64,000 nucleotides of DNA, taken from assembly GCF_009707125.1 (NCBI RefSeq), contig NZ_WLVL01000039.1, positions 62,001 through 126,000 of the forward strand, read 5' to 3'. This DNA is from Arsenicicoccus cauae (GTDB taxonomy: Bacteria > Actinomycetota > Actinomycetes > Actinomycetales > Dermatophilaceae). Below, piece after piece: positions 1 through 10,487 of this stretch; within the stretch, counting starts at the first letter, position 1; the number at the start of each line of letters is the position of its first letter. Under the pieces are notes generated by a model. That model did no database searches. It was given only the letters and a program-made list of their open reading frames with translations, and was not told the DNA's origin. Made by a program: the position numbers and the translations under genes.

Positions 1-781
1 TGTAGGCGATGACGGTGCCCTGGCCGTTGACCTGCTCGGTGTGCCGGATCATCGCGAACATCGACCGCGCCTGCGGCTCGCCGTCGATGACGACGTCGGC
101 GTTGAAGATCTTGTGGCGGCAGTGCTCGGAGTTGGCCTGGGCGAACATCATCAGCTCGACGTCGGTGGGATTGCGCTCCAGACCGGTGAACGCCTCGACC
201 AGGTAGTCGATCTCGTCGTCGGACAGAGCGAGCCCGAGGCTGAGGTTGGCAGCCTCGAGCGCACCGCGCCCCGCCCCCAGCACGTCCACGTGCTCCAGCG
301 GCTCGGCCTCGCGCTCGGTCGCGAGCAGCGCGGCGTCCTCGCGGCGCATCAGGACAGTCTCGGTCATCCGGTCGTGCAGCACCGCGGCCGCGGCGGCCCA
401 CTGCTCGTCGTCGAGGGCGGGCCCGTGCAGGAGGTACTCGACGACCCGCTCGACGCGGTGCAGGTCCAGCCCGCAGCTGTGCGCGATGTCGGTGGCCTTG
501 GACGCCCAGGGGGATACGGTGCCGAGCCGCGGCGCGACGACGACCAGCGTCCCGTCGCTGCTCCCCGTCCACGGCTCGCCGTAGGTCAGCAGGCTCTCGA
601 GGGTGGCCCGCGCCTGCGGCGTCAGCTCCTGCGCGCTCGCGACCCAGTGGACGTGGCGCGCGTCGATCCCCGTGACCTGCGGCACGACTGCGCGGACCCG
701 GTCCAGCAGCGCCGCTGCCCGGAAGTCGGAGAGCGCCCGACCCCCCTCGACGACGGAGAGGACGTGGGCGGGCGACGACAT
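1..781 (-). CDS. purL: Phosphoribosylformylglycinamidine synthase, large single-chain type (5' part)
   Basis: FGAR amidotransferase, the ATP- and glutamine-dependent fourth step of purine synthesis in the cytosol. About 260 N-terminal residues are present; the gene runs off the left edge. Residues 1-70 resemble the PurS-like N-terminal domain of the E. coli-type enzyme ([14 protein letters not shown], then [10 protein letters not shown]). The strongest mark is [19 protein letters not shown] near residue 217, typical of the roughly 1300-residue enzyme rather than the small PurL that needs separate PurS and PurQ. ATG at 781 has a GAGGAG ribosome site six bases upstream. It lies downstream of a PurS-like gene, purC and purD on the same strand. 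Family assignment is secure; the ATPase and glutaminase domains lie outside the window. Confidence 0.93.
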   Translation of the reverse strand, partial: MSSPAHVLSVVEGGRALSDFRAAALLDRVRAVVPQVTGIDARHVHWVASAQELTPQARATLESLLTYGEPWTGSSDGTLVVVAPRLGTVSPWASKATDIAHSCGLDLHRVERVVEYLLHGPALDDEQWAAAAAVLHDRMTETVLMRREDAALLATEREAEPLEHVDVLGAGRGALEAANLSLGLALSDDEIDYLVEAFTGLERNPTDVELMMFAQANSEHCRHKIFNADVVIDGEPQARSMFAMIRHTEQVNGQGTVIAY

Positions 782-835
782 GGAGGGCTCCTCGGGGCGC
801 GACGGTCGAGCGCCCTTTAGGCTACCGGCTCCCGG

Positions 836-1261
836 TCAGTCGTCCTCACCGGTGTAGACGCCGGTGCTGGAGGTGTCCGTGACGCGGGCCAGGTCGACGT
901 CGTGGTGGGCCGTGCGGCGCACCTCGCGCCGCCCCGCACCCTCGGGGATGGGGGCGACGGCGCCGATCCCGGCGTCGTAGGCGTCCCAGTCGTCGTCGTA
1001 GTCCCCCACCGTGATGGTCGCGCCCTCCGCGTGGACCCCGGCGACCTCGTGGTGCTCGGGGGCGAGCGCGTCACCGAGGGCACGGGCGCGGGCGAGCAGC
1101 TCCTCGGTCACCTCGCCGGGCGCGCTGAGGACGAAGCGCCGGCCCTGACGGATGCGCGTGAACTCGCCGTAGCCCAGCTCAACCGCCCGCGGCAGCGCCT
1201 CGTGCCCCTCGGCGTCCGGGGCGTCGGCGGTGGGCATGATGTTGACGACGATGCGTCCCAT
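836..1261 (-). CDS. PurS-like protein with C-terminal extension
   Basis: A 141-residue protein. Residues 1-80 resemble PurS, the small dimeric scaffold of the three-part FGAM synthase: MGRIVVNIMP at the start, then a charged strand FTRIRQGRRFVLSAPGEV, matching PurS features such as the RQGKRF-type segment. The last 60 residues are acidic and unlike PurS (usually about 80-85 residues). ATG at 1261 follows an AGGAGG site. It sits between purC and purL and is probably co-transcribed with them. The neighbour purL is the large type that already contains a PurS-like domain, so a separate PurS should be unnecessary. It may be a relic, a regulator or a protein with a new role; identity is by motif likeness only. 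Confidence 0.65.
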   Translation of the reverse strand: MGRIVVNIMPTADAPDAEGHEALPRAVELGYGEFTRIRQGRRFVLSAPGEVTEELLARARALGDALAPEHHEVAGVHAEGATITVGDYDDDWDAYDAGIGAVAPIPEGAGRREVRRTAHHDVDLARVTDTSSTGVYTGEDD

Positions 1262-1362
1262 GTCGAGAGCCTCCTGGGTCCGGCGGACGGGTGCGCCCAG
1301 GATATCGACCGGCCTCGTATGCCGTCCCGGCGCCCCCGGCATACCGCTCCGAGGCGAGCCGG

Positions 1363-2271
1363 TCAGGCGAATCGACGGCCGGTCAGGGCCTCGAAGGCCT
1401 CGACGTACTTGGCGCGGGTGCGCTCGACGACGTCCTGCGGCAGCGGGGGCGGCGCGTCGCCGGAGTCCTTGTCCCAGCCGGACGCGGTCGAGGTGAGCCA
1501 GTCGCGGACGTACTGCTTGTCGTAGGACTCCTGCCGGGCGCCCGGCTGCCAGGTCGCGGCGGGCCAGAACCGGGAGGAGTCGGGGGTGAGGACCTCGTCC
1601 GCGAGGACCAGCTGGGGCTCGGCGCCCTCGCTGCGGCGCACGCCGAACTCGACCTTGGTGTCGGCGATGAGGATGCCACGGTCCTCGGCGATCGCGTTGC
1701 CCCGGGCCAGGATCCGCCGGGTCAGGTCGCTGACGCGGGCCGTGAGGTCGGCGCCGATCTCGGCCTCGACCTCGGCCAGCGTCATGGGCAGGTCGTGCTC
1801 GCCGACGGGCGCCTTGGTCGTGGGGGTGAAGATCGGCTCGGGCAGGGCGGACCCGTCCTGCAGCCCCTCGGGGAGGGGGACGCCGCACACGCCGCCGGTG
1901 CTGCGGTAGTCGTCGAGCCCGCCTCCCGTGAGGTAGGCGCGCCCGATGCACTCCACCGGGAGCATCTCGAGCCGCTCGCACAACACCGCACGCCCGGCCA
2001 CGGCGGCTGGCACGTCGGTCGAGACGACGTGGTGGGGCACGAGGTCGGCAAGCTGGTCGAACCACCACAGGCTCAGCTGGGTGAGGACCGCACCCTTGTC
2101 GGGGATGGGCGTCTCGAGCACGTGGTCGTAGGCCGACAGTCGGTCGCTCGCCACCAGCAGCAGCTGGTCGGGGCGCGCCTCGCCCGTGGCCGGGTCGATC
2201 GGCGCGTAGAGGTCACGCACCTTGCCGGAGTAGACGTGCGTGTAGCCGGGGAGCGCGAGCGTGGGTGCCAC
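1363..2271 (-). CDS. purC: SAICAR synthase
   Basis: Phosphoribosylaminoimidazole-succinocarboxamide synthase joins CAIR and aspartate using ATP in purine synthesis. The 302-residue product has the family landmarks: GYTHVYSGKVRDLY near residue 8, LLLVASDRLSAYDHVL near 35, the substrate loop PVECIGRAYLTGGGLDDY near 110, and the segment ILIADTKVEFGV near 200. The C-terminal SYDKQYVRDWL is also typical. Length is normal for the monofunctional enzyme of this group. A GTG at 2271 is chosen because conserved sequence begins at once and GAGAGG lies about eight bases upstream; upstream in-frame sequence is antisense to purD. It lies 46 bases after purD and upstream of the PurS-like gene, in a pur cluster. 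Confidence 0.95.
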   Translation of the reverse strand: MAPTLALPGYTHVYSGKVRDLYAPIDPATGEARPDQLLLVASDRLSAYDHVLETPIPDKGAVLTQLSLWWFDQLADLVPHHVVSTDVPAAVAGRAVLCERLEMLPVECIGRAYLTGGGLDDYRSTGGVCGVPLPEGLQDGSALPEPIFTPTTKAPVGEHDLPMTLAEVEAEIGADLTARVSDLTRRILARGNAIAEDRGILIADTKVEFGVRRSEGAEPQLVLADEVLTPDSSRFWPAATWQPGARQESYDKQYVRDWLTSTASGWDKDSGDAPPPLPQDVVERTRAKYVEAFEALTGRRFA

Positions 2272-2317
2272 AACAGGCCTCTCGTGGGGGTCGGACAGGT
2301 GGTCGGGCGTGCGGGTG

Positions 2318-3598
2318 TCAGACGACGACCTCGCCGCGCTGGGCGGCGAGGGCGATGTCGGTGCGGTGGTGCGAGCCGGGCAGGTCGATCCGGTCGACGG
2401 CGGCGTACGCCCGCTTGCGGGCCTGCGCGAGGTCGGCCCCGAGGGCCACGACGGACAGCACGCGGCCACCGGCGGAGACGAGCAGGCCCTCGTCGTCGAG
2501 GCGGGTGCCGGCATGCAGGACATAGGCCTCGGGTCCGGTGCCGACCTCCTCGACGCCGCTGATGGGGCCGCCGGTGACCGGCGCCGCCGGATAGCCCTCG
2601 GAGGCGATCACGACGGTGACGGCGTGCTCGTCGCGCCAGCGCAGGACGGGCTGCTCGTCGAGCTGCCCGATGGCGGCAGCCCGCAGCAGCGCGCCGAGGG
2701 GGGCGTCCAGGCGGGCCAGCACGACCTGCGTCTCGGGGTCGCCGAACCGGGCGTTGAACTCCACGACCCGCAGCCCGCGCGCGGTGAGGGCCAGCCCGAC
2801 GTACAGCACGCCGACGAAGGGCGTGCCCCGGCGCGCCATCTCGTCGATCGTCGGCTGCGCGACCCGCGCGAGCACCTCGTCGACCAGCCCGGTGGGAGCC
2901 CAGGCGAGGGGCGAGTAGGCGCCCATCCCACCGGTGTTGGGGCCGCTGTCGCCGTCGCCCACCCGCTTGAAGTCCTGGGCCGGGGCGAGCGGGACGACGG
3001 TCGTGCCGTCGCAGAGGCAGAAGAGCGAGACCTCGGGGCCGTCGAGGAACTCCTCCACGAGCACCTGACCGCCCGGCTTGTCCAGGCAGTCCTGCGCGTG
3101 CTGGAGGGCGGCCGCCCGGTCGTCGGTGACCACGACGCCCTTGCCCGCCGCGAGCCCGTCGTCCTTGACCACGTAGGGCGCCCCGAAACCGTCGATCGCA
3201 GCCGCCACCTCGTCGACGGCGCTGCACACATGGGCCATCGCGGTGGGGACGCCCGCAGCCGCCATGACCTCCTTGGCGAAGGCCTTGGAGCCCTCCAGCC
3301 GGGCCGCCTCGGCGGAGGGTCCGAAGCACGCGATGCCGCGCTCCCGCACCACGTCCGCCACCCCCGCCACGAGCGGCGCCTCGGGCCCCACCACGACCAG
3401 GTCGGCACCCAGCTCCTCGGCGAGGTCGGCGATCGCGGCCCCGTCGGTGATGCCGCCGGGCAGGTCGCGGCACAGCGCCACCTGGTCGATGCCCGGGTTG
3501 CCGGGCGCGGCGACGACCGCCTCGACGGTGGGGTCCCGGGTCAGCGCGTGGACGATGGCGTGCTCACGGGCACCGGTGCCGATGACGAGTACCTTCAC
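2318..3598 (-). CDS. purD: Phosphoribosylamine-glycine ligase (GAR synthetase)
   Basis: GAR synthetase couples 5-phosphoribosylamine to glycine with ATP, the second step of purine synthesis. The 426-residue protein begins [15 protein letters not shown], the nucleotide-fold opening of the family, and has an ATP-grasp core ([17 protein letters not shown] near 140, [14 protein letters not shown] near 180, [12 protein letters not shown] near 220, [13 protein letters not shown] near 285). Length is normal. The start is GTG at 3598, seven bases after a TAGGGT box (3606-3611), which suggests a leaderless transcript. It is the first gene of the purD-purC-purS-like-purL run and is divergent from the HelD gene across about 145 bases. 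Confidence 0.96.
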   Translation of the reverse strand: MKVLVIGTGAREHAIVHALTRDPTVEAVVAAPGNPGIDQVALCRDLPGGITDGAAIADLAEELGADLVVVGPEAPLVAGVADVVRERGIACFGPSAEAARLEGSKAFAKEVMAAAGVPTAMAHVCSAVDEVAAAIDGFGAPYVVKDDGLAAGKGVVVTDDRAAALQHAQDCLDKPGGQVLVEEFLDGPEVSLFCLCDGTTVVPLAPAQDFKRVGDGDSGPNTGGMGAYSPLAWAPTGLVDEVLARVAQPTIDEMARRGTPFVGVLYVGLALTARGLRVVEFNARFGDPETQVVLARLDAPLGALLRAAAIGQLDEQPVLRWRDEHAVTVVIASEGYPAAPVTGGPISGVEEVGTGPEAYVLHAGTRLDDEGLLVSAGGRVLSVVALGADLAQARKRAYAAVDRIDLPGSHHRTDIALAAQRGEVVV

Positions 3599-3743
3599 GC
3601 GCCCAACCCTAGTAGGTCCTCCGTCCGCCTCCCCCAGGTGGCGCGAGTGCCGCGCACGCGCTGGTCGACGCGACTAGAGTGGATGGTTGCGTGGTCGCGC
3701 CCCGCGACCCGCCCCGACGCGAGACCAGCAGGTGAGAGCACAC

Positions 3744-5978
3744 GTGACGGATGCCGAGCAGACCCCCGCCACCGCGGCGGAGGACGCCCTGCGTGCCGAG
3801 CTGGCCATCGAGCAGGAGCACGTGGACCGCGTCTACGCCGAGCTCGAGCGGGCGTCCGTGCGCGCCCGCCTGCTGGAGGCCGAGGGCCTGAGCCGGGGCC
3901 GCACCGACCGCGTCGGGGACGTCCGCGACGAGGAGGCGTCCGCGCTCTTCGAGCGGGACGCCCTGATGTTCAACGCGGCTCGCCGCCGGGCCTCCCTGGA
4001 CAGCCAGCACGAGGGCCTGGTCTTCGGCCGGCTCGACCTCGACCACCCGCCGGGCCCCGGGGAGGGGCGCGAGGTGCGATACGTCGGTCGGCTGGGCGTG
4101 CGGGACGAGGACTACGAGCCGCTCGTCATCGACTGGCGCGCGCCGGCCGCCGCCCCCTTCTACCGCTCCACCCCTGTCGAGCCCCTCGACGTCCTGCGCC
4201 GTCGGGTGCTGCGGTGCCGCGGACCGCGGGTCGTCGGCGTGGAGGACGACCTGTTGGTCCCCGAGGCGCCCGAGGACATCGTCGTGATCGGTGACGGCGC
4301 GCTCATGGCCGCCCTCACCCGCTCGCGCGGGGCCCGCATGCGGGACATCGTCGCGACCATCCAGCAGCACCAGGACGAGGCGATCCGCGCCAAGGCCTCG
4401 GGCGTCACCGAGATCACGGGCGGTCCCGGCACCGGCAAGACCGTCGTCGCGCTGCACCGCGCGGCCTACCTCCTCTACTCCGACCGTCGTCGCTTCGAGA
4501 GCGGCGGGGTGCTCGTGGTGGGGCCGAGCGCCGCCTACACGGCCTACATCGAGCGGGTGCTGCCCTCGCTGGGCGAGGACTCGGTGTCGCTGCGGGCCCT
4601 CGGCGACCTCGTCGACGGCATCTCGACCGACCGGGTCGACGCACCCGCCGCGGCGGCCGTCAAGGGGTCGATGCGCATGCGCTCGGTCCTGTCCCGCGCG
4701 GTCCGCGGACGAGACCCGTTGGCGCCCACGGAGTTTCGTGCCATGATCGCCGGTCACCCGGTGCGTCTCGACGCCGGCGCGCTCGACCGCGTCCGCCGCC
4801 AGGTCCTGCGCCGCCAGCGCCGCAACGGCTCCTGGGACGCCGCCGGGGAGGCGCTCGGCGAGGCCGCCTGGGGCACCGTGCACGGCGGGGACCGCGAGGA
4901 GTTCTTCGACGCCTACGACGACCACCTCGAGGTCGACGCCTTCCTGCGCGAGTGGTGGCGGCCGCTCGACCCCCGCGAGGTGCTGCTGTGGCTCGCCGAC
5001 CCCGAGGTCCTCGCCCGGCACGCGCGGGGCATCCTCTCGGACGCCGAGCAGGCCGAGGTCGTCGCCTCCCTCGAGGTCGCCCTGCGGACCGGCACCTGGT
5101 CGGTCGCCGACGTCGCGCTGGTCGACGACCTGGCGGCCCGGCTCGGGCCGCCCGTCGAGCTCGAGCAGGAGGAGCGCGGCTTCTACGAGATCGAGGAGCT
5201 GGACGCGACCGAGCGGCACGGCGTCCAGGAGGTCACCGTCGGTCGGCAGCGCCTCGCCGCCGTCGAGCCGCGCGCCGAGCTCACCCCCGCCACGGCCCGA
5301 GAGCGCCTGCTGGCCGGGCGGATCGGCGAGGTCGACGAGTACGCCCACGTCCTCGTCGACGAGGCCCAGGACGTCTCGCCCATGCAGTGGCGCTCCCTCG
5401 GCCGACGCGGCCGGTGGGGGTCCTGGACCGTGGTCGGCGACGCGGCCCAGGCCTCCTGGCCGGACCCGGTCGAGGCGGCCGCCGCCCGCGACGAGGCCTG
5501 GGGCGGCAAGGAGCCCGCGCGCTTCCACATGACGACCAACTACCGCAACGCCGCCGAGATCTTCGACTACGCCTCGCGCGTCATCCGGGCGGCGGTGCCC
5601 GACGCCGACATCCCGCAGGCCGTCCGCGAGACCGGCGTCGACCCCCTGGACCTGACCGTCCCCCGCGCCGAGCTCGCCGAGCGCGTCGTCGCGGCGGCCC
5701 GCGAGCTGCTGCACGAGGTCGACGGCCTGGTGACCGTCATCCTGCCGGCGTCCTGGGACGCGCTGCGTCCGGCCCTGGGGCCGCTCGGCGACCGGGTGGT
5801 CGCCATCGACCCGCTGTCCACCAAGGGCCTGGAGTACGACGCGACGGTGGTCGTCGACCCGGACGCGATCGTGGCCGAGACCGCCGGCGGCATACGGACC
5901 CTGTATGTCGTGCTGACGCGCGCAGCCCACCGCATGACGGTGGTCCGTCCTGACGCACGCCGACCCGACACACGCTGA
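3744..5978 (+). CDS. HelD-type RNA polymerase recycling ATPase (UvrD-like superfamily 1)
   Basis: A 744-residue superfamily 1 helicase-like ATPase of the HelD/HelR group, which removes stalled RNA polymerase from DNA; actinobacterial members can protect polymerase from rifamycins. The N-terminal 80 residues form a charged helical arm (EDALRAELAIEQEHVDRVYAEL), as expected for the part that enters the polymerase secondary channel. Walker A is GGPGTGKTVVALHRAAYLLY near residue 227, Walker B VLVDEAQDVSPMQW near 536, and the late helicase motif STKGLEYDATVVV near 693. GTG at 3744 follows AGGTGAGAG. I saw no rifamycin-associated element upstream, so an antibiotic-linked role is not supported by the promoter. 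Confidence 0.88.
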   Translation: MTDAEQTPATAAEDALRAELAIEQEHVDRVYAELERASVRARLLEAEGLSRGRTDRVGDVRDEEASALFERDALMFNAARRRASLDSQHEGLVFGRLDLDHPPGPGEGREVRYVGRLGVRDEDYEPLVIDWRAPAAAPFYRSTPVEPLDVLRRRVLRCRGPRVVGVEDDLLVPEAPEDIVVIGDGALMAALTRSRGARMRDIVATIQQHQDEAIRAKASGVTEITGGPGTGKTVVALHRAAYLLYSDRRRFESGGVLVVGPSAAYTAYIERVLPSLGEDSVSLRALGDLVDGISTDRVDAPAAAAVKGSMRMRSVLSRAVRGRDPLAPTEFRAMIAGHPVRLDAGALDRVRRQVLRRQRRNGSWDAAGEALGEAAWGTVHGGDREEFFDAYDDHLEVDAFLREWWRPLDPREVLLWLADPEVLARHARGILSDAEQAEVVASLEVALRTGTWSVADVALVDDLAARLGPPVELEQEERGFYEIEELDATERHGVQEVTVGRQRLAAVEPRAELTPATARERLLAGRIGEVDEYAHVLVDEAQDVSPMQWRSLGRRGRWGSWTVVGDAAQASWPDPVEAAAARDEAWGGKEPARFHMTTNYRNAAEIFDYASRVIRAAVPDADIPQAVRETGVDPLDLTVPRAELAERVVAAARELLHEVDGLVTVILPASWDALRPALGPLGDRVVAIDPLSTKGLEYDATVVVDPDAIVAETAGGIRTLYVVLTRAAHRMTVVRPDARRPDTR

Positions 5979-6023
5979 GACGGACCTACCCGCTCGCGAG
6001 GGGACAGGACAGACTCGGGCCCC

Positions 6024-6356
6024 ATGAGCGAGCAGGACCACCGGTCGACCGAGGCCGCCGGCGACGACCCGGTCCTGGCGGCCTACCGCCAGAGCATCGA
6101 CAACATCGACGCCGCCCTGATCCACATGCTGGCCGAGCGGTTCAAGGTCACGCAGAAGGTCGGGGAGTACAAGGCCACCGCCGAGCTGCCCCCGGCCGAC
6201 CCGCAGCGCGAGGAGCGGCAGATCGCCCGGCTCCGGCGCCTCGCCGAGGCCGCCCAGCTCGACCCCGAGTTCAGCGAGAAGTTCCTGCGCTTCGTCATCG
6301 ACGAGGTGATCCACCACCACGAGCGGATCCGCGAGCGCGAGCACGCCGACGGCTGA
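6024..6356 (+). CDS. Chorismate mutase, AroQ class
   Basis: Small (110-residue) all-helical chorismate mutase, converting chorismate to prephenate for phenylalanine and tyrosine synthesis. The family pattern is visible: YRQSIDNIDAALIHMLAERFKVTQKVGEYKA split over residues 22-52, with the catalytic Arg/Lys positions in the R-x(6)-D-x(6)-L-x(2)-R-x(3)-K-like spacing, and REERQIARL near 72. The C-terminal FLRFVIDEVIHHHERIRE completes the third helix. No signal peptide, so it is the cytosolic type. It starts 45 bases after the HelD gene and converges on purA with only 12 bases between the stops. Confidence 0.9.
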   Translation: MSEQDHRSTEAAGDDPVLAAYRQSIDNIDAALIHMLAERFKVTQKVGEYKATAELPPADPQREERQIARLRRLAEAAQLDPEFSEKFLRFVIDEVIHHHERIREREHADG

Positions 6357-6368
6357 GGCGCCGTGCCG

Positions 6369-7685
<1,317 letters not shown>

Positions 7686-7739
7686 TCAGTGCGCACGAGA
7701 CAGGCGCCCGTGCCCCCCGAGTTTACGGGACGGGCCTGA

Positions 7740-8738
7740 TCAGGGGCGCTGCCGACCCGGTATGCCGCCGCTGCCGGCCGCACGCCGGGCCACCGCCATG
7801 CCCAGCTGGAACCGCGTCTCGACGCCCGCCTCGTCCATGAGCAGCGCCACCCGCCGGCGCACGGTCCGCAGCGAGACCCCCAGGTGGCGGGCGATCACCT
7901 CGTCCTTGTGCCCGGCCGCGAGCAGGGTCAGCAGCCGGCGCGTGTCCCCGTCGTCGGCCGCAGCGTCCGGCGGGGGTTGCCCCGCCTCCCAGGCCAGGTC
8001 GAAGAGCCGCTGGAAGGCCGCGACCAGCATGGGGTCGCGCACCTTGACGTAGTCGGCCTCGAGACTGCCCCAGTCCGTGGTGGCGAGCACCAGGTCATCG
8101 CCGAAGACGACGAACTCGCTGAGGGGCTCGCGCACCAGGCGTTGCTCCTCCCCCACCTTGGCGAACCGAGCCATCCACATCCGGGAGGAGGCCGACGCGA
8201 TGGCGGCCATGGGGTACAGCGAGCGCATCGACCGGCCGGACTCGATCGTGCGCCGCGACAGGTCGAGGACCTGCTCGATGCCGTCCGGGCTCCACTCGGC
8301 GCTGATGGCGGAGGACCGGATCACGCCCGAGGTGGTCTGGATGCCCTCCAGCACGACCCCCGTCATGAGGTCCGACGGCACGACCTCCCAGGTGGGGCGG
8401 CGCACCCCCGCCCGCACGCCGGCGTGGTCGACCGCGAAGTGAGCGATGGCGTTGCGGGTGCGCTCGAGGTTGCCCTGGCGTCGGCGCACGTCATGCAGCC
8501 CGGACTCCACCAGCCTGCCGATCGCCGCCCGCGGGTCGTCGGCGTCCAGGGTCCCGTCGGGGTTCTCGCTGACCAGGCCTCGGTCGATCAGGTGCACCGC
8601 GGCCGAGCGCACCGCGTCCTCCGACCAGCCGAGCCTGGCGGCGAGCTCGTCAACGCTGACGGGGGCGCTGCGGAGCACCCGCCGGTAGAGTCGCTCGGCA
8701 TCGCGGTCGATGTCCAAGGAGCTGAGGAAAGAGGTCAT
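7740..8738 (-). CDS. LuxR-family transcriptional regulator with N-terminal winged-helix-like segment
   Basis: A 332-residue regulator. The C-terminal 65 residues are a LuxR-type helix-turn-helix (RRLLTLLAAGHKDEVIARHL, then GVSLRTVRRRVALLMDEAGV). Residues 1-60 (AERLYRRVLRSAPVSVDELA, GWSEDAVRSAAVHLIDRGLV) resemble the TrmB-like helix-turn-helix found in a widespread actinobacterial group of orphan LuxR proteins. The central 180 residues match no sensor domain I recognise but align with the phospholipase-D-like regulatory region seen in such proteins. No receiver or PAS domain, so the signal is unknown. ATG at 8738. The upstream 285 bases are unusually AT-rich locally and probably carry its promoter. 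Confidence 0.75.
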   Translation of the reverse strand: MTSFLSSLDIDRDAERLYRRVLRSAPVSVDELAARLGWSEDAVRSAAVHLIDRGLVSENPDGTLDADDPRAAIGRLVESGLHDVRRRQGNLERTRNAIAHFAVDHAGVRAGVRRPTWEVVPSDLMTGVVLEGIQTTSGVIRSSAISAEWSPDGIEQVLDLSRRTIESGRSMRSLYPMAAIASASSRMWMARFAKVGEEQRLVREPLSEFVVFGDDLVLATTDWGSLEADYVKVRDPMLVAAFQRLFDLAWEAGQPPPDAAADDGDTRRLLTLLAAGHKDEVIARHLGVSLRTVRRRVALLMDEAGVETRFQLGMAVARRAAGSGGIPGRQRP

Positions 8739-8942
8739 CGCACCTGCTCAGAGGGGGTGTTACAGATCATCCCTGGCAGGTTAGTGCCATTGGCCAAAAA
8801 GCGACACCCGGGCACGTTCCGTTGCGACATACTGGGGACAACGCGAACGAGGAACATGCGATGTGACTGAGCACCACATCGCTCTCGTCCGCCGAACGAG
8901 GCCACGCGCTTGATGGCGGCGCCAGCCTCACAGGGGGAAACG
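8739..8942. other. Promoter-bearing intergenic region upstream of the LuxR-type gene
   Basis: Non-coding stretch with a locally lower GC content than its surroundings, between the regulator on the minus strand and the DUF3151 gene. The AT-richer core around 8760-8870 is the natural place for the regulator's promoter, but I could not choose a convincing -10/-35 pair. No conserved protein reading is visible on either strand. Confidence 0.4.
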
Positions 8943-8971
8943 GGTGCCGGGGCAGGGGATGCCCCGGCACC
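8943..8971. terminator. Hairpin terminator
   Basis: Perfect 11-bp inverted repeat (GGTGCCGGGGC / GCCCCGGCACC) with a 7-base loop and no T tract, as is usual in high-GC actinobacteria. It lies 53 bases beyond the stop of the DUF3151 gene, and so probably ends the fba-DUF3151 transcript. Confidence 0.7.
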
Positions 8972-9023
8972 ACCCATGTCCGGGGAGGGTCGGGCATGGC
9001 GACCCCCCGCCGGGCGGGGCCGG

Positions 9024-9446
9024 TCAGGCCGGCGGGACCAGGCCCATCTGACGGGCGGCCTCCATGGAGGAGTCGCGCAGCAGCTGGGCGCAGCGCTCCC
9101 GCTCGTCCTCCTCACCGATGGCGTCGGCCGCGTAGGCGAGCGCCGCGACGGCACAGAGGAATCCGCGGTTGGGCTCGTGCTCCCAGGGCACCTCGCCCTG
9201 GCCACGCCACCCGGCGCGCCGCAACGCGTCGAGCCCGCGGTGGTATCCCGTGCGGGCATAGGCATAGGCCTCGACCGGGCGGCCGCCCTGCAGCGCGGAC
9301 TCGGCGAGGGTGGCCCAGGCCAGCGACGAGGTGGGGTTGGCCGCCGCGACGGCCGTGGCGTCCTGCCCGGACGCGAGCGACGCGGCCGCCGGGTCCACCG
9401 GCAGCCGCGTCGGCTCGGGCCCCAGCAGGTTGGGGCGCTCAGTCAT
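9024..9446 (-). CDS. DUF3151 family protein
   Basis: A 140-residue protein of the actinobacterial DUF3151 family, function unknown. Typical features are the N-terminal TERPNLLGPEPTRLP, the all-helical core with SSLAWATLAESAL and YAYARTGYHRGLDALRRAGW, and the C-terminal RGFLCAVAALAYAADAIGE. The helical spacing resembles a tetratricopeptide-like fold. No signal peptide or membrane segment. It starts 12 bases after the aldolase gene on the same strand, so the two are almost certainly co-transcribed; DUF3151 next to class II aldolase is a familiar actinobacterial pairing. A hairpin at 8943-8971 follows. Confidence 0.85.
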   Translation of the reverse strand: MTERPNLLGPEPTRLPVDPAAASLASGQDATAVAAANPTSSLAWATLAESALQGGRPVEAYAYARTGYHRGLDALRRAGWRGQGEVPWEHEPNRGFLCAVAALAYAADAIGEEDERERCAQLLRDSSMEAARQMGLVPPA

Positions 9447-9458
9447 GTCGTCCTCGAC

Positions 9459-10487
9459 TCACTGGTGGGTGCCGGCGGAACGGAGGTTCTCGCAGGCCTC
9501 GACGACGCGGCGGGCCATGCCGGCCTCCGCCTCCTTGCCCCACGCACGAGGGTCGTACTGCTTCTTGTTGCCGACCTCGCCGTCGATCTTGAGGACGCCG
9601 TCGTAGTTCTTGAGCATCCAGTCGGCGACCGGGCGGGTGAAGGCGTACTGCGTGTCGGTGTCGACGTTCATCTTGATGACGCCGTAGTCGACCGCGTCGG
9701 AGATCTCCTGCGGCAGCGAGCCCGAGCCGCCGTGGAAGACGAGGTCGAGCGGCTTGTCGCCCTTGTCGCTGCCGTACTTGGCGACGATCGCGTCCTGGCA
9801 CTGCTTGAGGATCTCGGGGCGCAGCTTGACGTTGCCGGGCTTGTAGACGCCGTGCACGTTGCCGAAGGTGAGGGCGGCCATGTAGCGGCCCTTGTCGCCG
9901 AGGCCGAGGGCCTCGACAGTCTTCAGCGCGTCGTCGGTGGTGGTGTACAGCTGCTCGTTGATCTCGTTGGCGACACCGTCCTCCTCGCCGCCGACGACAC
10001 CGATCTCGACCTCAAGGACCACGTCGAGCTTGTTGCAGATCTCCAGCAGCTCCTGGGCGATCTCGAGGTTGCGGTCGAGCGGCACCGCCGAGCCGTCCCA
10101 CATGTGGGACTGGAAGATCGGGACGCCGTACTTGTCGTAGTTGGCCCTGGACGCCTCGAGGAGCGGCCGGACGAACCCGTCCAGCTTGTTCTCGGGGCAG
10201 TGGTCGGTGTGCAGGGCGATGTTGACGTCGTAGTTCTTGGCGACCTCGGTGGCGTACGCGGCCAGGGCCAGGGACCCGGTCACCATGTCCTTGATGGTCG
10301 AGCCGGAGAGGTACTCCGCGCCGCCGGTCGACACCTGGATGATGCCGTCGCTGCCAGCCTCGGCGAAACCGCGGATCGCGGCCGTCGCGGTCTGGGAGGA
10401 GGTGACGTTGATGGCCGGGTACGCGAAGGAGCCAGCCTTCGCGCGGTCGAGCATGTCGCGGTAGACCTCAGGGGTTGCGATGGGCAT
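9459..10487 (-). CDS. fba: Class II fructose-bisphosphate aldolase
   Basis: Zinc-dependent aldolase that splits fructose 1,6-bisphosphate in glycolysis and reverses in gluconeogenesis. The 342-residue protein starts MPIATPEVYRDMLDRAK; zinc-binding HTDHCPENK is near residue 95, the DGSAVPLDRNLE segment near 135, VYKPGNVKLRPEIL near 235 and the phosphate-binding FHGGSGS near 260. It is the long class IIA form with the acidic EVEIGVVGGEEDGV insertion. ATG at 10487 follows GAAGGAGA with good spacing; the possible upstream start lacks conservation. An inverted repeat at 10651-10687 lies in its leader. Confidence 0.95.
   Translation of the reverse strand: MPIATPEVYRDMLDRAKAGSFAYPAINVTSSQTATAAIRGFAEAGSDGIIQVSTGGAEYLSGSTIKDMVTGSLALAAYATEVAKNYDVNIALHTDHCPENKLDGFVRPLLEASRANYDKYGVPIFQSHMWDGSAVPLDRNLEIAQELLEICNKLDVVLEVEIGVVGGEEDGVANEINEQLYTTTDDALKTVEALGLGDKGRYMAALTFGNVHGVYKPGNVKLRPEILKQCQDAIVAKYGSDKGDKPLDLVFHGGSGSLPQEISDAVDYGVIKMNVDTDTQYAFTRPVADWMLKNYDGVLKIDGEVGNKKQYDPRAWGKEAEAGMARRVVEACENLRSAGTHQ

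Noticed and set aside
41-820. Long open frame on the plus strand antisense to purL
   Set aside because: It is the complement of conserved PurL sequence ([10 protein letters not shown] on the minus strand). Long antisense frames are expected in DNA with very high GC at third codon positions.
3599-3743. Rifamycin-associated element before the HelD gene
   Set aside because: No 19-base inverted repeat of that type is visible in the purD-HelD gap.
3609-6344. A 911-codon minus-strand frame across the HelD and chorismate mutase genes
   Set aside because: The plus-strand reading has Walker motifs and chorismate mutase residues in the right order; the minus reading has only Gly/Arg/Asp-rich low-complexity sequence.
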